From: Pogonophryne albipinna
Lineage: Eukaryota > Chordata > Actinopteri > Perciformes > Artedidraconidae
DNA length: 64,000 nucleotides
Assembly: GCA_028583405.1 (NCBI GenBank)
Contig: CM053243.1
Location: 34,685,420-34,749,419, forward strand
Reading direction: 5' to 3'
Part shown: piece by piece, positions 1-13,075 of the stretch
How the letters are laid out: each line of letters begins with the position of its first letter
How positions within the stretch are numbered: the stretch's first letter is position 1
Position numbers and translations under genes: made by a program
Notes under the pieces: model-generated
What the model saw: only the letters and a program-made list of their open reading frames with translations
What the model was told of the DNA's origin: nothing
Databases searched by the model: none

Positions 1-683
1 CCTCTATCTCTCTATCCCTCTAACAAATACTGCAAACAACCGCAGTGAAGTTAAGTCGCACATGTAACCCAGACATTCAAAATGGATGAGCGCCAGACTT
101 CCTGCCATTAAAACGAATGACTTTAATTACTTTATTTTAATGGCGAGAGTGTAGTGCCATCCGTTTTGTGACAAATGTGGAAATGAGTTGCAGAGTAGAA
201 CAAAAAATGTTTCCAAGCATTGTGTTGTATGAATAAGATTCTGAGCAATTATATATAATTCAGCCTTGGTCTCACTGAAAAGAATCAGAGCCTTTTTGAT
301 TTCATGCTGTGCTCTCAGGATAATATTCGCACACCAATTACAAGCTAGATAAAATTGTGCTCCGTTCCATTATTCAAAAAGTCACCCTTCCATTTTTAAA
401 TGTCACACACTACCTTTCAGAAAGCATTCAACATCCCCTTGTGTTTCTCCCCTGCATTCAGTGGTGTGGAAGCTTAAGTAGAAAATAGAAAATGGATTGT
501 ATTTTATTGCAGATCTTCACAGGATTGCTAATAATTTCAAATTGGATATTTAATTTGCAAGTTAGAAATAATGAAAATGAAAAAAATGCAGTTCCTCTTC
601 TCGTCAATGGCACTTCAGTCTGAATTACGTTTTAGGTGCGTCCGGATTTCTGTAGAGATTTGAGTAATAAGAGAGATTAACTG
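1..683. other. Intergenic flank, nothing recognised
   Basis: AT-rich sequence left of the gypsy element. I see no long ORF, exon with convincing splice sites, terminal repeat or RNA gene. It ends abruptly where sequence identical to the 3' LTR begins at 684. Confidence 0.6.
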
Positions 684-946
684 GTATATATTGTCCTGTC
701 TCCCCTTGTTAGTTGTCGGTTCGTCTTGTTCATTGCTCCAAGAAGTAAGATCTAAGCCATTGTTTAATGAAAGTCAGTGTTTTGCCTTTTACCCTCCACG
801 AGAGCGCTTTACGTTTTGTCAGTTTGTTATTTCCTCTAAAAGAGTGATTTTGTTTTTTGCAAGTAAAGACTATTTTTTCTTCAAACCTTTTTGTCTCTGG
901 GTCGTGCATTTGAGTCCTCCAAGCTATTGAGTCAAGGTTCCTAACA
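684..946 (+). repeat. 5' LTR, truncated at its 5' side
   Basis: Positions 684-946 match 5558-5820 base for base as far as I can read. The segment starts at gtatatattgtcc, so it includes the TATA-like tatata but lacks the 186 bp of U3 seen at 5372-5557. It ends ctaaca; the next bases, gaacgaaccgaccaat, lie where a primer-binding site would be, directly before the gag ATG at 963. I could not assign the primer tRNA. Confidence 0.9.
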
Positions 947-962
947 GAACGAACCGACCAAT

Positions 963-2025
963 ATGGACTCAGCCGACCCCAAGACGCTCCAGACTGCCCT
1001 GTCTGCACAGGGAAACATCATCTATCAGCACCAGGAGCAGCTAAAAACCATTAGCCATGGAGTGAAAGACCTTTCAGATCGCCAGGAGGATTTCCAAACC
1101 TCTGTCACGTCGCAGGTGAACCAGCTGGCAGAACAGCTCCACAGAGTCCTATCTCATCTAGAGACAACTTCTACAGCTCCGATTTCTGCTACGCCACCTG
1201 ATGCTAATCCTGCTGCTAATCAGGCCGAGGTCAGTTTCTCTCCTGTCCCATTGCGGTTGGCATCGCCAGAGAAATATTCAGGTGAATCTGGCAACTGCAG
1301 AACCTTCCTAGTCCAGTGTGACCTGCACTACAAACTTAACCCAGCCGCGTTTGTGTCAGATGAGGCTAAAATAGCATTTATGGTCTCCCATTTAACTGGC
1401 AGAGCTGCCGCATGGGCCACTGCGGCGTGGTCAAGAGACTCCAGTATATGTAGATCTTTCACAGCATTCAAAGACACTATGAGCAGGATTTTTGATCTTA
1501 CCTCACCTGCCGCTGAGGCCACCCGTGTAGATGCAGCTCAAACAGCACCCACGGCCAGTGTTAGATTATGCCATAGAGTTCCGTACCATAGCCATAGACA
1601 GTGGCTGGAACACCCCAGCATTAATAGACGCTTTCCGGAATGGACTCTCTGAAACCATCAACGACCACCTGGCTCCACTAGAACTACCACAAGACCTGGA
1701 ATCACTGATTTCCATGTCTATCCGAGTTGATAACCGCCTCAGAGAAAGAGAGAGAGAACGGCGCCAAACTGCAACAAGACATCCAAGCCACCAGGGGCGC
1801 TCTCTGGATAAGCAGTCTTCATGGGATCCCTTGTTTCACTCTTCATCAGGCCCAGCAGGAACAGCGCCATCACAGGCACCGGAGGAGCCAATGCAGCTCG
1901 GGAGAACAAGGATTTCTCCAGAGGAAAGACGGCGCCGACTGCAGGAGGGATGCTGCTTTTACTGTGGCCAATCGGGTCACCAGCAGGCAGCATGCCCGGG
2001 AAAAGGGCATGCTCATCAACCATGA
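963..2025 (+). pseudogene. gag: Gypsy Gag, frameshifted
   Basis: Structural protein of the retrotransposon that would assemble particles around its RNA. It starts at ATG 963 (MDSADP), 16 bases after the LTR end. A Gln/Leu-rich probable coiled coil lies at about residues 20-65, then a capsid-like region. Near 1530 the reading frame moves by one base: the N-terminal frame runs on into unrelated sequence to a stop at 1652, while the homologous C-terminal half continues in the next frame from about 1531 to a stop at 2025. That half ends with a zinc knuckle CX2CX4HX4C (CFYCGQSGHQQAAC, 1954-1995). The C-terminal frame overlaps the pol frame (open from about 1821 to 2117), the arrangement expected if pol is reached by -1 frameshifting. 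The break near 1530 does not fit that and is probably a mutation. Confidence 0.88.
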
Positions 2026-2132
2026 GGAGGGCGTTGGTGAGCAAGATTTCCTCTAACTATCCTCCTCGCACACTCACCCAGGTTAAAGTCACAGCTAACA
2101 GTCAGACACATACATAAATAAACATTGATTGA

Positions 2133-5100
2133 TTGATTGATACTCTGGGGGTGCTAATTGACTCTGGGGCTGATGAAAGCCTCATAGACTGGGGTTTAGC
2201 TAAATGCCTTAAGATTAAGACTGTCCCTCTCAAGCATCCTGTCAATGCCAGCGCCCTAGATGGCAGACTAATGTGTAAAGTAACTGATTGTACGGAACCC
2301 ATTCAAGTAACAATTGATAATAATCATGTAGAAATAATGCAGTTTCATCTATTCAATTCAGCACAACATCCACTGATTTTGGGGTTTCCTTGGCTAAAGA
2401 CACATAACCCACAGATTGATTGGGGTTCAGGACAAATTAAGGGATGGGGAGGAAATTGTGAACAGTCCTGTAGAGTCCCTCAAACTGTTGCAGTTTCGGT
2501 TAGAAGCTCAGATTTTCCTGACCTTTCCAAGGTCCCCTCATGCTACTATGACCTTAAGGAGGTTTTTAATAAAACCAAAGCTCTGTCACTGCCTCCTCAT
2601 CGTCCTTTTGACTGTGCCATCGACCTGCTGCCTGGCGCACCCATCCCTAGGGGGCGCTTATATTCCATCTCGGGACCGGAGCGTGCGGCCATGGACGATT
2701 ACATCTCCTCCTCGTTGAAAACCGGGATAATCCGTCCCTCTTCGTCACCTGCTGGTGCAGGATTCTTCTTTGTGGGTAAGAAGGATGGGTCGCTCAGGCC
2801 ATGCATTGACTACAGCCCATTGAACAAAATAACTGTTAAGAACCACCACCCACTCCCGCTGATGTCTTCAGCATTTGAACTGCTTCAAACAGCTAAAGTT
2901 TTTACCAAACTCGATCTTAGGAATGCTTACCACCTCGTCAGGATTAGAGAGGGAGACGAGTGGAAAACGGGGTTCAACACACCAAGCGGACATTATGAAT
3001 ATCGGGTCATGCCTTTTGGACTATGTAATGCTCCTGCTGTATTTCAGGCCATGGTAAATGACATTTTGAGAGAGTATTTGAATGTTTCTGTTTTCGTGTA
3101 TCTGGATGATATTTTGATTTTCTCCCCAGATAGTCAGTCTCATGTCATGCATGTCCGCCAAGTTCTCCAGAAGCTTCTTGAGAATCAGTTGTATGTGAAA
3201 GCTGAAAAGTGCGACTTCCATGCAACCACTGTCTCCTTTCTGGGCTATATTGTCACCGCCAATCAGGTGCAGATGGATCCATCCAAGGTCAGTGCGGTGG
3301 CCAACTGGCCCACTCTGGATAGCAGCAAAAAGGTTCAGCAATTCCTGGGGTTTGCCAACTTTTATCGGAAGTTTATACGCAACTTCAGTTCTGTAGCCGC
3401 ACCTTTGCATGCTCTCACCTCCTCTAAAGTCTCCTTTCAGTGGACCTCCCAGGCCGAGTCCGCCTTCCAATGCCTCAAGAAGAGATTCACCACTGCACCT
3501 GTACTCACTGTTCCGGATCCCCAGAGACAGTTTGTGGTTGAGGTTGACGCATCCAACGAGGGCATCGGGGCTGTGTTGTCCCAGAGATCCTCCGAGGATA
3601 ACAGGATGCACCTCTGTGCCTATCTATCGCGTAAGTTGACCTCAGCTGAACAAAATTATGATGTGGGGAACAAGGAGTTACTAGCTGTCAAAGCAGCTTT
3701 GGAGGAGTGGAGACACTGGCTAGAAGGGGCGGAGCAACCATTTCTTGTTTGGACTGACTACAAGAATTTAGAATATGTTAGGAAAGCCAAGCGACTAAAT
3801 TCACGTCAGGCCCGGTGGACGCTGTTCTTCAGCAGATTTTACTTCATATTGTCTTTTCGGCCCGGTACACACAACCGTAAGCCAGACACACTGTCTCGTC
3901 TCTTTGAGCCTGAACATAATGCCAATGAACCAGTATCAATCCTTCCACTGAACTGTGTGGTTGGGTCGGTAACATGGCAGATAGAAACAGATGTGAAGCA
4001 GGCAAATGTTGTGAGCCCGGCACCCAGCGAGTGTCCAGGCAACCGCTTGTTTGTCCCTGTGTCTTTACGCTCTCAGGTAATCCACTGGGCTCACACGTCC
4101 AAGTTCACATGCCAACCGGGTGTCCGACGAACAATGTTTGCCATAAAGCAGCGGTTCTGGTGGCCGGCCATGAAAAAAGAGGTCTCCGAGTACGTGGCGG
4201 CCTGTCCAGTGTGTGCCCGGAATAAGACCTTGTCCTGGGCCCAGATGGGTCTTCTCCAGCCCCTCCCAGTGCCTCAGCGACCATGGTCGCCCATCTCCAT
4301 GGACTTTGTGACTGGACTACCGCCCTCCAAAGGTAACACTACCGTCCTGACGGTGGTAGACCGTTTCTCAAAGATGGCACATTTCATTCCTCTGCTCAAA
4401 CTTCCCTCTGCCAAGAAGACGGCAGAGGTCATGTTAACTCACGTGTTCAGAATCCATGGTTTCCCCAGTGACATAGTTTCCGACAGAGGACCACAGTTCA
4501 TTTCCAACTTCTGGAAGGAGTTTTGCCAGCTCCTCGGCGCCACCGTCAGCTTATCTTCCGGTTACCACCCGCAGTCCAACGGTCAGACAGAGCGCCTGAA
4601 CCAAGACCTCGAAACATGCCTCAGGTGCCTCGTGTCCCAGAAGCAGACCACTTGGAGCGACCACCTTACCTGGATAGAGTATGCCCACAACACTCTCCCC
4701 TCGGCTGCCACGGGTCTTTCCCCTTTCCAGTGTGCTAATGGGTACCAGCCTCCTCTCTTCCCTGCTAATGAGGAAGAAGTCAAGGTTCCATCCGCGCATG
4801 CCATGGTCCGACGCTGTCGGCGGGTTTGCGCCGGTGCTCGGCAGGCGCTACTCTGGACCTCGACTCGGATGAAGTCAGCGGCGGATCGTCACCGGCGTGC
4901 GGCTCCCCTCTACAGGGCGGGCCAGAAAGTCTGGCTCTCCACCAAGGATCTACCCCTACACGTTCACTCCAAGAAGTTGGCACCGAGGTTTGTGGGTCCT
5001 TTCCCAATTTCAAGAGTCATTAACCCTGTCTCTGTGCGCCTCAAACTCCCCAGATCTTTGAGGGTCCATCCCACGTTTCACGTGAGCAAACTCAAGCCAG

Positions 5101-5396
5101 TTCGAGAGAGCACTCTGGTTCCCGCCTCCAAGCCCCCTCCACCACCCCGGATCATTGAAGGTGGCCCGGTGTACACAATTAGGAAACTTCTGGCGGTCCG
5201 CAAACGGGGCCGAGGACAACAATTCTTGGTTGATTGGGAGGGTTACGGCACTGAGGAACGTTGTTGGGTCTCCTCAACGTTCATTGTGGACAAGACACTC
5301 ATCAGTGACTTCTATGATCGTCACCCGGAGCAGCCTGGGCCGTCAGGAGTCGGCCCTAGAAGGAGGGGTACTGTTGTGTCCCGTCAATTATGTTAA
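2133..5396 (+). pseudogene. pol: Gypsy Pol: PR-RT-RNaseH-IN-chromodomain
   Basis: Polyprotein that would copy and insert the element; 1087 codons are open. With residue 1 at 2133: protease active site DSGAD at 10-14; RT from about 211 with catalytic YLDD at 323-326; RNase H with DASNEG, Asp at 472; integrase zinc domain near 651-690; integrase catalytic D724, D784, E820 (D,D35E spacing); C-terminal chromodomain about 1013-1065, thought in such elements to guide insertion to marked chromatin. The frame closes 25 bp inside the 3' LTR. There is no natural ATG at 2133. The same frame is open upstream (about 1821-2117) but blocked by stops at 2115-2117 and 2130-2132, in a short insertion-like stretch of gatt repeats just before the protease. 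The second zinc-binding His of the integrase HHCC finger reads Gln (residue 661). Both features suggest a defective protein. Confidence 0.92.
5358..5368 (+). promoter_or_regulatory. Polypurine tract
   Basis: The purine run agaaggagggg lies three bases before the 3' LTR start at 5372. This is the standard place for plus-strand priming in LTR retrotransposons. Confidence 0.75.
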
Positions 5397-5820
5397 GTTT
5401 TGTCATGTTAGTTTAGTGTATGTTCCACTTCCTGTTTTATTTTGTACTCACCTTGTCTCATTCCATGTCCCTTTACTTCCTGCTCTGGTTCCTTTTCCCG
5501 CCATCGTCAGTGTCTGCCCCGCCCCTGATTGTTTCCACCTGTGCCCACTTACCTCATGTATATATTGTCCTGTCTCCCCTTGTTAGTTGTCGGTTCGTCT
5601 TGTTCATTGCTCCAAGAAGTAAGATCTAAGCCATTGTTTAATGAAAGTCAGTGTTTTGCCTTTTACCCTCCACGAGAGCGCTTTACGTTTTGTCAGTTTG
5701 TTATTTCCTCTAAAAGAGTGATTTTGTTTTTTGCAAGTAAAGACTATTTTTTCTTCAAACCTTTTTGTCTCTGGGTCGTGCATTTGAGTCCTCCAAGCTA
5801 TTGAGTCAAGGTTCCTAACA
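5372..5820 (+). repeat. 3' LTR, complete (449 bp)
   Basis: It begins tgttgtgtcccg and ends gttcctaaca, the usual TG...CA. A TATA-like tatata lies at 5559-5565. Positions 5558-5820 are duplicated at the 5' end of the element; 5372-5557 occur only here. The last codons of pol run into this LTR. Confidence 0.9.
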
Positions 5821-7817
<1,997 letters not shown>

Positions 7818-9288
7818 AAGGCAAGCAGGGCCGCCCCTGGCCAACGTGGGGCCCCAAGCAGTGGCGGCGCCAGAGATTTTCTCTAGGGGGTGCTGTGGGG
7901 TAGCTTGACGTTTCATAGAGGGTGCTCAATCATTAAGGGTTTCCTATTAATGCACCAGCGCTACAGTTGAATTTTCTACTGCAACACTCCCCACACACAC
8001 ACACCACCCATGACTGTAACAATGAAGGCTCGATAATCAGCTCACGGCATATAGGTGTAAGCAGGGGTAAAGTGCTATTTTTTGGGGAGTGGACCTCACG
8101 TCCTCTAGGAGGGTCCTCACCTCCTCTAGTGGGGTCCGGGGGCATGCTCCCCCGGCAAGATTTTTTTTAAATATTGAAGTTAAAAGCATCAATCTGGTGT
8201 ACTTTGAGAGCAACATTAAGAGATCTATGGATACATCTCTCATCATCCATATGAAACAGAACTGTAAACAGATTTTCTATTTCTTCATAGACATTTTACA
8301 AATCACTCCCCTTTTAAAACAAACTGTTTGAGACCCACTGAGATAACTGGGACTAAAGTTAACTATCTAAACACTGAGAGTCCTTTACTTCACCTGAGGT
8401 TCTCCCTCCACCTTGTTGTTGAAAAAGCTCCTTATACCCGTTAGCTTGGCTAGCTAGCACCAGATGCTAACCACAACGATCTCCGGTAGATACCCACCGG
8501 CGCGCGAGCTCTCTCTCTCGCTCGCGCACGCACACAAAATGGCTCGGGCCACCACACACACACAGAGCAGATCTTGAATGAAACACAGAGACCCAGAAGT
8601 AAGCTACTTGTATTCAGGAGGCTATGCTATTATGTGCAGAATCCCTCTCGCTTTCAGGTGGTTTTGATTGAGTGTCCACACGTGGATGTTTAACCTGTTA
8701 AACACGGAGCCTGTTTTTCAGGTTTCAGGCTCGAAAATGACATTCCCAGAATAAATGACTATAACTTCACTTCCAAAAGGTTTATATGAATAATTTTTGT
8801 TATCAAAGCAAGGTTACATCTGTGAGTTGGATGTAGAAGTGTCAGAATCAATATAGATTTTTCTGTGTCAGAGTAAATTCAGATGGAACATAGCAAAAAA
8901 ATGTAAATTCCTGTCTCCGCCTAAAGAAAACCCATTACATATAGTGAAGACCACCCTTGAATGATGGGTTAGTAGCCTAAAAGCTTTAGGAATCCAAAGT
9001 ATAACATATAATAAGTACCCTGTATCAAGATTGAGGCAAAACAAGTGACATTTGACCTGTTTAGAGAGGTTTATGAAAATAAAGTCCAGGCGGAATAAGC
9101 TTTGGGCACATTTGGGCACATTTGGTTCCATCAGTGCCATTTGACCTTTTTCAGGTACCAGACTATAAAAATCATTGTATTACATTGAATCATCACTATA
9201 GGTATTCATTCCACCCAAAACAAAACAAAAAAATATTTAAAAAATAAATAAATATTTTTTTTTAAATATATATTTTTTTAAATATTTG

Positions 9289-9445
9289 TTTGTGTGTGAG
9301 TGTGTGTAAGTGTAGGTGTGTGTGTGGGTATGTATGTGTAAGTGTAGGTGTGTGGGTATGTGTAGGTGTGTAAGTGTAGCTGTGTGGGTATGTGTAGGTG
9401 TGTATGTGTAAGTGTAGCTGTGTGTGTGTGTGTGTATGTAACTGT
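9289..9445. repeat. Degenerate TG-rich minisatellite
   Basis: A mosaic of gtgtgtgtg, taagtgtaggtg and gtgggtatg blocks inside piggyBac element A, lying where catalytic exons of the transposase would be expected. Confidence 0.85.
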
Positions 9446-9566
9446 ACCAACACACTATACAATAAAACTACACAGTAGGTCAGTGTGTGTAGGTGTACTT
9501 GCACAATACAAAAAAACGGAAACATAGGTAACATTTGACTCCAACTGGGGCAGATTTATTTCAAAC

Positions 9567-9770
9567 ATTTTACCAACACTATAGGCATGTAAAAACAAAC
9601 ATTTTACCAACGTACTATACAATAAAACCACTGTAGGTTTGTAAAAACAACAAACATTTTACCAACGTACTATACAATAAAACCACTGTAGGTTTGTAAA
9701 AACAACAAACATTTTACCAACGTACTATACAATAAAATCACACTAGATATATAAAAACAGTATTTTTTTT
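9567..9770. repeat. 55-bp tandem repeat
   Basis: Units starting attttaccaac at 9601, 9656 and 9711 have an exact 55-bp period, and a shorter 34-bp first unit starts at 9567. The last unit decays after about 9745. The array lies in the intron side of the broken transposase gene. Confidence 0.9.
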
Positions 9771-9819
9771 TTAAATAAACACTCGCAAAACGTTATACCT
9801 ACCTGAACTTTATACCTAC

Positions 9820-10778
9820 CTGAATGTTCCAGTATTTAGGTCGTGCCACTCCCTGAAACAGTTCTTTTTGGTAGATGGATGCGAGGGTAGGGATGGCTGG
9901 GTGGATGGTCGTGGCTTTGTTGAGGCAGGCTGAGTGGAAGTAGACGGCTGTGGATGTGAGGGTGGGGATGGCTGGGTGGATGGTCGTGGATTTCTTGAGG
10001 CAGGCTGAGTGGAAGTAGACGGCTGTGGATGTGAGGGTGGGGAAGGCTGGGTGGATGGTCGTGGCGTTGTTGAGACAGGCTGAGTGGCAGATGGGGGTCC
10101 AGAAGCCATTTCAAACTCAACTGCATCACTGAAAACAAATGTGGAAAAACAAAGACATTAGATTAATTCACTGGCTTATACCTAATATTGGACTATAGAT
10201 GAATAATATTACACCAAATAATTAAGTAAACACATGTATATATTCATTCACTGGCCATTCATTTAGAAAATGTAACTCCAAAAAGACAAGTAACACTATT
10301 TAGCATTTTGCCCAATCATTCCTGTTGGCTAAGCTAACACTGTGATGCAGTTCCACCAAATACAAAAGTAATATATAAAAAGGATAATATTGGACTATAA
10401 ATGAATAATATTACACCAAATAAATAAGTAAACACATATATATATTCATTCACTGGCCATTCATTTAGAAAATGTAACTCCAAAAAGACAAGTAACACTA
10501 TTTAGCATTTTGCCCAATCATTCCTGTAGCTTCTTGGCTAAGCTAGCACTGTGACGCAGTTCCACCAAACACATAAGTAATACATAAAACGGAGAGATTA
10601 CATACCTTTCCCGTGGTGGAAGTTCAACATCCGAGTCACTACTGTCCGGATCCAGGTCTGGCTGGAGGAGATCTTCATCATCCGAAGAAGAGTCATCTGG
10701 TATGATCATAGCCCCACTATCGTCAGCTAGCATCTCTAGCACCTGCTCGGTGGTGAAGCTCTCCCTTCTGGCTGCCAT
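9820..10778 (-). pseudogene. piggyBac transposase, exons 1-2 only
   Basis: N-terminal part of a cut-and-paste transposase that would move TTAA-flanked elements. Exon 1 runs from ATG 10778 to 10606: MAARRESFTTEQVLEML, then an acidic Ser/Asp stretch as in PGBD/piggyBac N-termini. A donor gtatgt follows at 10605-10600. The acceptor ttttcag is at 10135-10129 and exon 2 runs 10128-9820; joining the two keeps the frame. Exon 2 holds a Pro/Ser/Thr-rich linker with a 25-residue unit repeated three times, then REWHDLNTG and a donor gtaggt at 9819-9814. No later exon with the DDD catalytic core is visible, so the product cannot be active. Assignment rests on the acidic N-terminus plus the TTAA ends. 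Confidence 0.78.
9876..10095 (-). repeat. 75-bp in-frame tandem repeat in exon 2
   Basis: Three units with an exact 75-bp period (ggatggctgg at 9891, 9966; ggaaggctgg at 10041). The period is 25 codons, so copy number changes keep the transposase frame; the encoded unit is rich in Pro, Ser, Thr and His. Confidence 0.9.
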
Positions 10779-12862
10779 TATTTGCTAAAATGGAAAGAGG
10801 ATACACAAGAAAAAGATCTAAAAGCAAAGAAATCAACGTCCTTGAAATGTGCTCTGTTACCTGTTACCTGCTATCGTCGCTGCGTGCTGTGGTGCTCTCC
10901 TGCTGTGGGTGCTCTGTGGTGCTCTGCTGCTGCGGTGCGGTGCTCTGCTGCTGCGAAGCTCTCCTGCTGTGTAATGCGTAATGGAGCCGGAGCAGGCGTA
11001 GTTTATACTACGCAGGATCATATCTTTGGAACCCATTGGTCGATTTGGGTGATTGACACCTTTTCTGAACCGTTAGAGCCAATAGAATCGAGTGACAGTT
11101 AGTAAATCCCGCTAAACACTTACGTCAAGTAGAGAGAGGTTTGCGTAAACAGCACGTGAGACAGCATTAGCTTGGGACTGCGAAACTTTATACCTACTCT
11201 GCTGCCATGAATGTAATGATAGATTATCAGGAACAATTCTAAAGTGACTAAGAGACATTGGATTAACCTTGAGCAGCGTTTTTATTCCCTTGAACACGAG
11301 CTTTGATTACAAAACAGCAACGGTAAAACATAATTATTGTTATGTTTTTAAAAACTGTTGTTTTTTTTCTTCTCTGTTCTGGCTGCTAGCTCAGTGAGTT
11401 TGTATCCTACAGGGATGATACTTATAACAAAATAATCTGTGGAGTATCAGCTTTCCAGATGATATGTAGTTTGTGCAGAAAATATTAAGTTTTAAAGATC
11501 GTTTTTTGCTAGTTAGCACTGGAAGTAGCATCTGCCCGTTTTAGCTAAGGGCTAATGCTAACGCTTCTTGTGAGACTTGTGTTTTGTTTCAGTAAAAATG
11601 GTTCGTATCGTCAGTTAGCTGAGATTCTTCTCGTTAATCTGGTATAACACATTAATAGGATTTTAAATATTAAAATGCCCTGAGACACAGTGTCGTGAAA
11701 AAAAAAAACAGGGTCCCCGCCGGCGGGGACCTTGGGGCTTAACAGGTTAAGGACTAAAAAACGATAATTTTTTCACTTTTCTGTTAGCAAATCATTTGGC
11801 GCTCTAGCTAACAGGAAGTCACTCAAGTGTCACAAAGTAATTTAGCCTATGGGTAGGTCAAAAATCGAATGGGTGCTGGCCATTGGCCTAATCATATCAC
11901 CTGTGTTGGCTTTATGTTTTTGGTCAAACATTTGTTTGTTTCACATTTGCATTGATGTAATCAATAATCTTTCTAATTTAATAAAAATAATAATAATAAT
12001 TTTCGAAAAAAAAAGAAAAAACACATTTCTTGGGGGTGCTTTGGCAATCCTGGGGGGTGCTTCAGCACCCCCTAGTTCCCCCCTGGCGCCGCCCCTGGCC
12101 CCAAGCGACATTGTGAGATGAGCCCCCCCCCAACCGACAGGAGTGAAAACATTTGTTTTGGAAACAAAGTAGGCTACTTTGCAAATATAATTCCTGTTTA
12201 TTATTTTTATCAACACAGTTACTTTTTTATACAGTGAGGTAAATGGTAAATGTGCATGTATGTCGTTCAGTATGCGCTTACAGGTGAATACGTCTGCATT
12301 TCCTGCCAAATACTAGCCTCAAAAAGATTAAAATATAATTAATCAAAATAAACTACTTCTACAAATAATAATAATCATAATCAATTCAATAATATAAATA
12401 CTATATTATTTTTATTATAATATAGTTGTAATATAGTCAAGACAAAACATGTTTATGACATGCTCAAAAACTGATATTTCTTAAATCTGTATTCAAATGT
12501 AGTTCCCTCTGTCAGCAATGTATCAACTACACACACATTTCTATCAGTATTTCTCTGTGTTGTGGTTGACATGATGATGACTGTTAGGAGTTAAGGGGAG
12601 AGGCTGAGCATCACCATGAAATGTGCAAATTGACATAAAAATGAATAAAAGGAGAAAAAATGCTCCATCTTTTTTAGGCTGTAAACTTGAACTGTTATGT
12701 AAGCCAACTAGACAGACAGTGTATCACTCCTCCTCCTGTACATTAGCAGATAAAAGGCATAACATATTTGAATGAATGGTAAATAAAGAAATAACTGCAT
12801 CTCCATTAGCCTATATGCTCTGCAGAGACTGCCTTCTTATGTTGTGAATTGCAGCTGATGTG

Positions 12863-13075
12863 TTAATATGGCAATTGGCAATTTGACTTATACAACATTC
12901 GCACGTTGTACATTTGACTCATACAATAACCCACCTTCGAGTGATGCTCTAGTTTCTTCATGTTTGTTTTTTTTTCCCTCTTGCTTGCGCCGGACTGAAA
13001 CTGTCTTTTCACCGACATCTCTTGATCTGCACTAGTGGCCGTATCAAAGCCGTGATTGGTCAGATGTGGATTCAT
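12863..13075 (-). pseudogene. hAT transposase N-terminal remnant
   Basis: A 70-codon frame. From its second Met (about 13018) it reads MSVKRQFQSGASKREKK, resembling the Ser-Gly-Ala-x-Lys-Arg basic start of TTF/ZMYM-type hAT transposases. Everything after about 25 residues is lost. It lies near the right end of the outer hAT, reading inward, where a transposase start would be expected. The call rests on one short motif plus position. Confidence 0.4.

Larger units (their letters stand above)
684..5820 (+). mobile_element. Ty3/gypsy chromodomain LTR retrotransposon
   Basis: A nearly full-length LTR retrotransposon: partial 5' LTR (684-946), gag, pol and complete 3' LTR (5372-5820). Pol domain order is protease, reverse transcriptase, RNase H, integrase, chromodomain, which marks a Ty3/gypsy chromovirus-type element. 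The start MDSADP of gag is typical of teleost gypsy elements. The 263-bp LTR segments present at both ends appear identical, suggesting a young copy, yet gag is frameshifted and the gag-pol junction carries stops. The first 186 bp of the 5' LTR are absent, so the target duplication cannot be tested. The copy is probably not autonomous. Confidence 0.93.
8690..11750 (-). mobile_element. piggyBac-family element A (3.06 kb)
   Basis: Flanked by TTAA (8690-8693 and 11747-11750) with inverted ends ttaacctgttaaac and gcttaacaggttaa; TTAA duplication is the piggyBac signature. A piggyBac-like transposase N-terminus lies on the minus strand (10778-9820). A GC-rich hairpin, gggtccccgccggcggggac (11711-11730), sits close to the right end. 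Two related copies are at 15915-17105 and 57753-58861, with a third cut by the gap. Downstream exons with the catalytic Asp residues are absent and tandem repeats occupy 9289-9770. Confidence 0.88.
7859..12097. mobile_element. hAT transposon nested in the outer hAT
   Basis: The ends are cagtggcggcgccag and the inverse of caggggcggcgccag, flanked by a perfect 8-bp duplication gccccaag (7851-7858 and 12098-12105). It contains a piggyBac element (8690-11750), leaving about 1.2 kb of its own. Its left part (about 8090-8530) resembles segments of the hAT composite at 35145-38415: the cctctag...ggtccgggggcatgctcc stretch and the run ending in ctctctctcgctcgcgc. The two therefore share an ancestor. 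I see no transposase. Confidence 0.9.

Noticed and set aside
3021..3611. 196-codon minus-strand ORF
   Set aside because: Antisense shadow of the gypsy reverse transcriptase/RNase H region.
5529..5804. A frame identical to one at 691-930
   Set aside because: Both are LTR sequence; identity reflects the LTR, not a duplicated gene.
9567..10095. Regular 55-bp and 75-bp repeats considered as a CRISPR-like array
   Set aside because: Units are directly adjacent without unique spacers, and the genome is eukaryotic.
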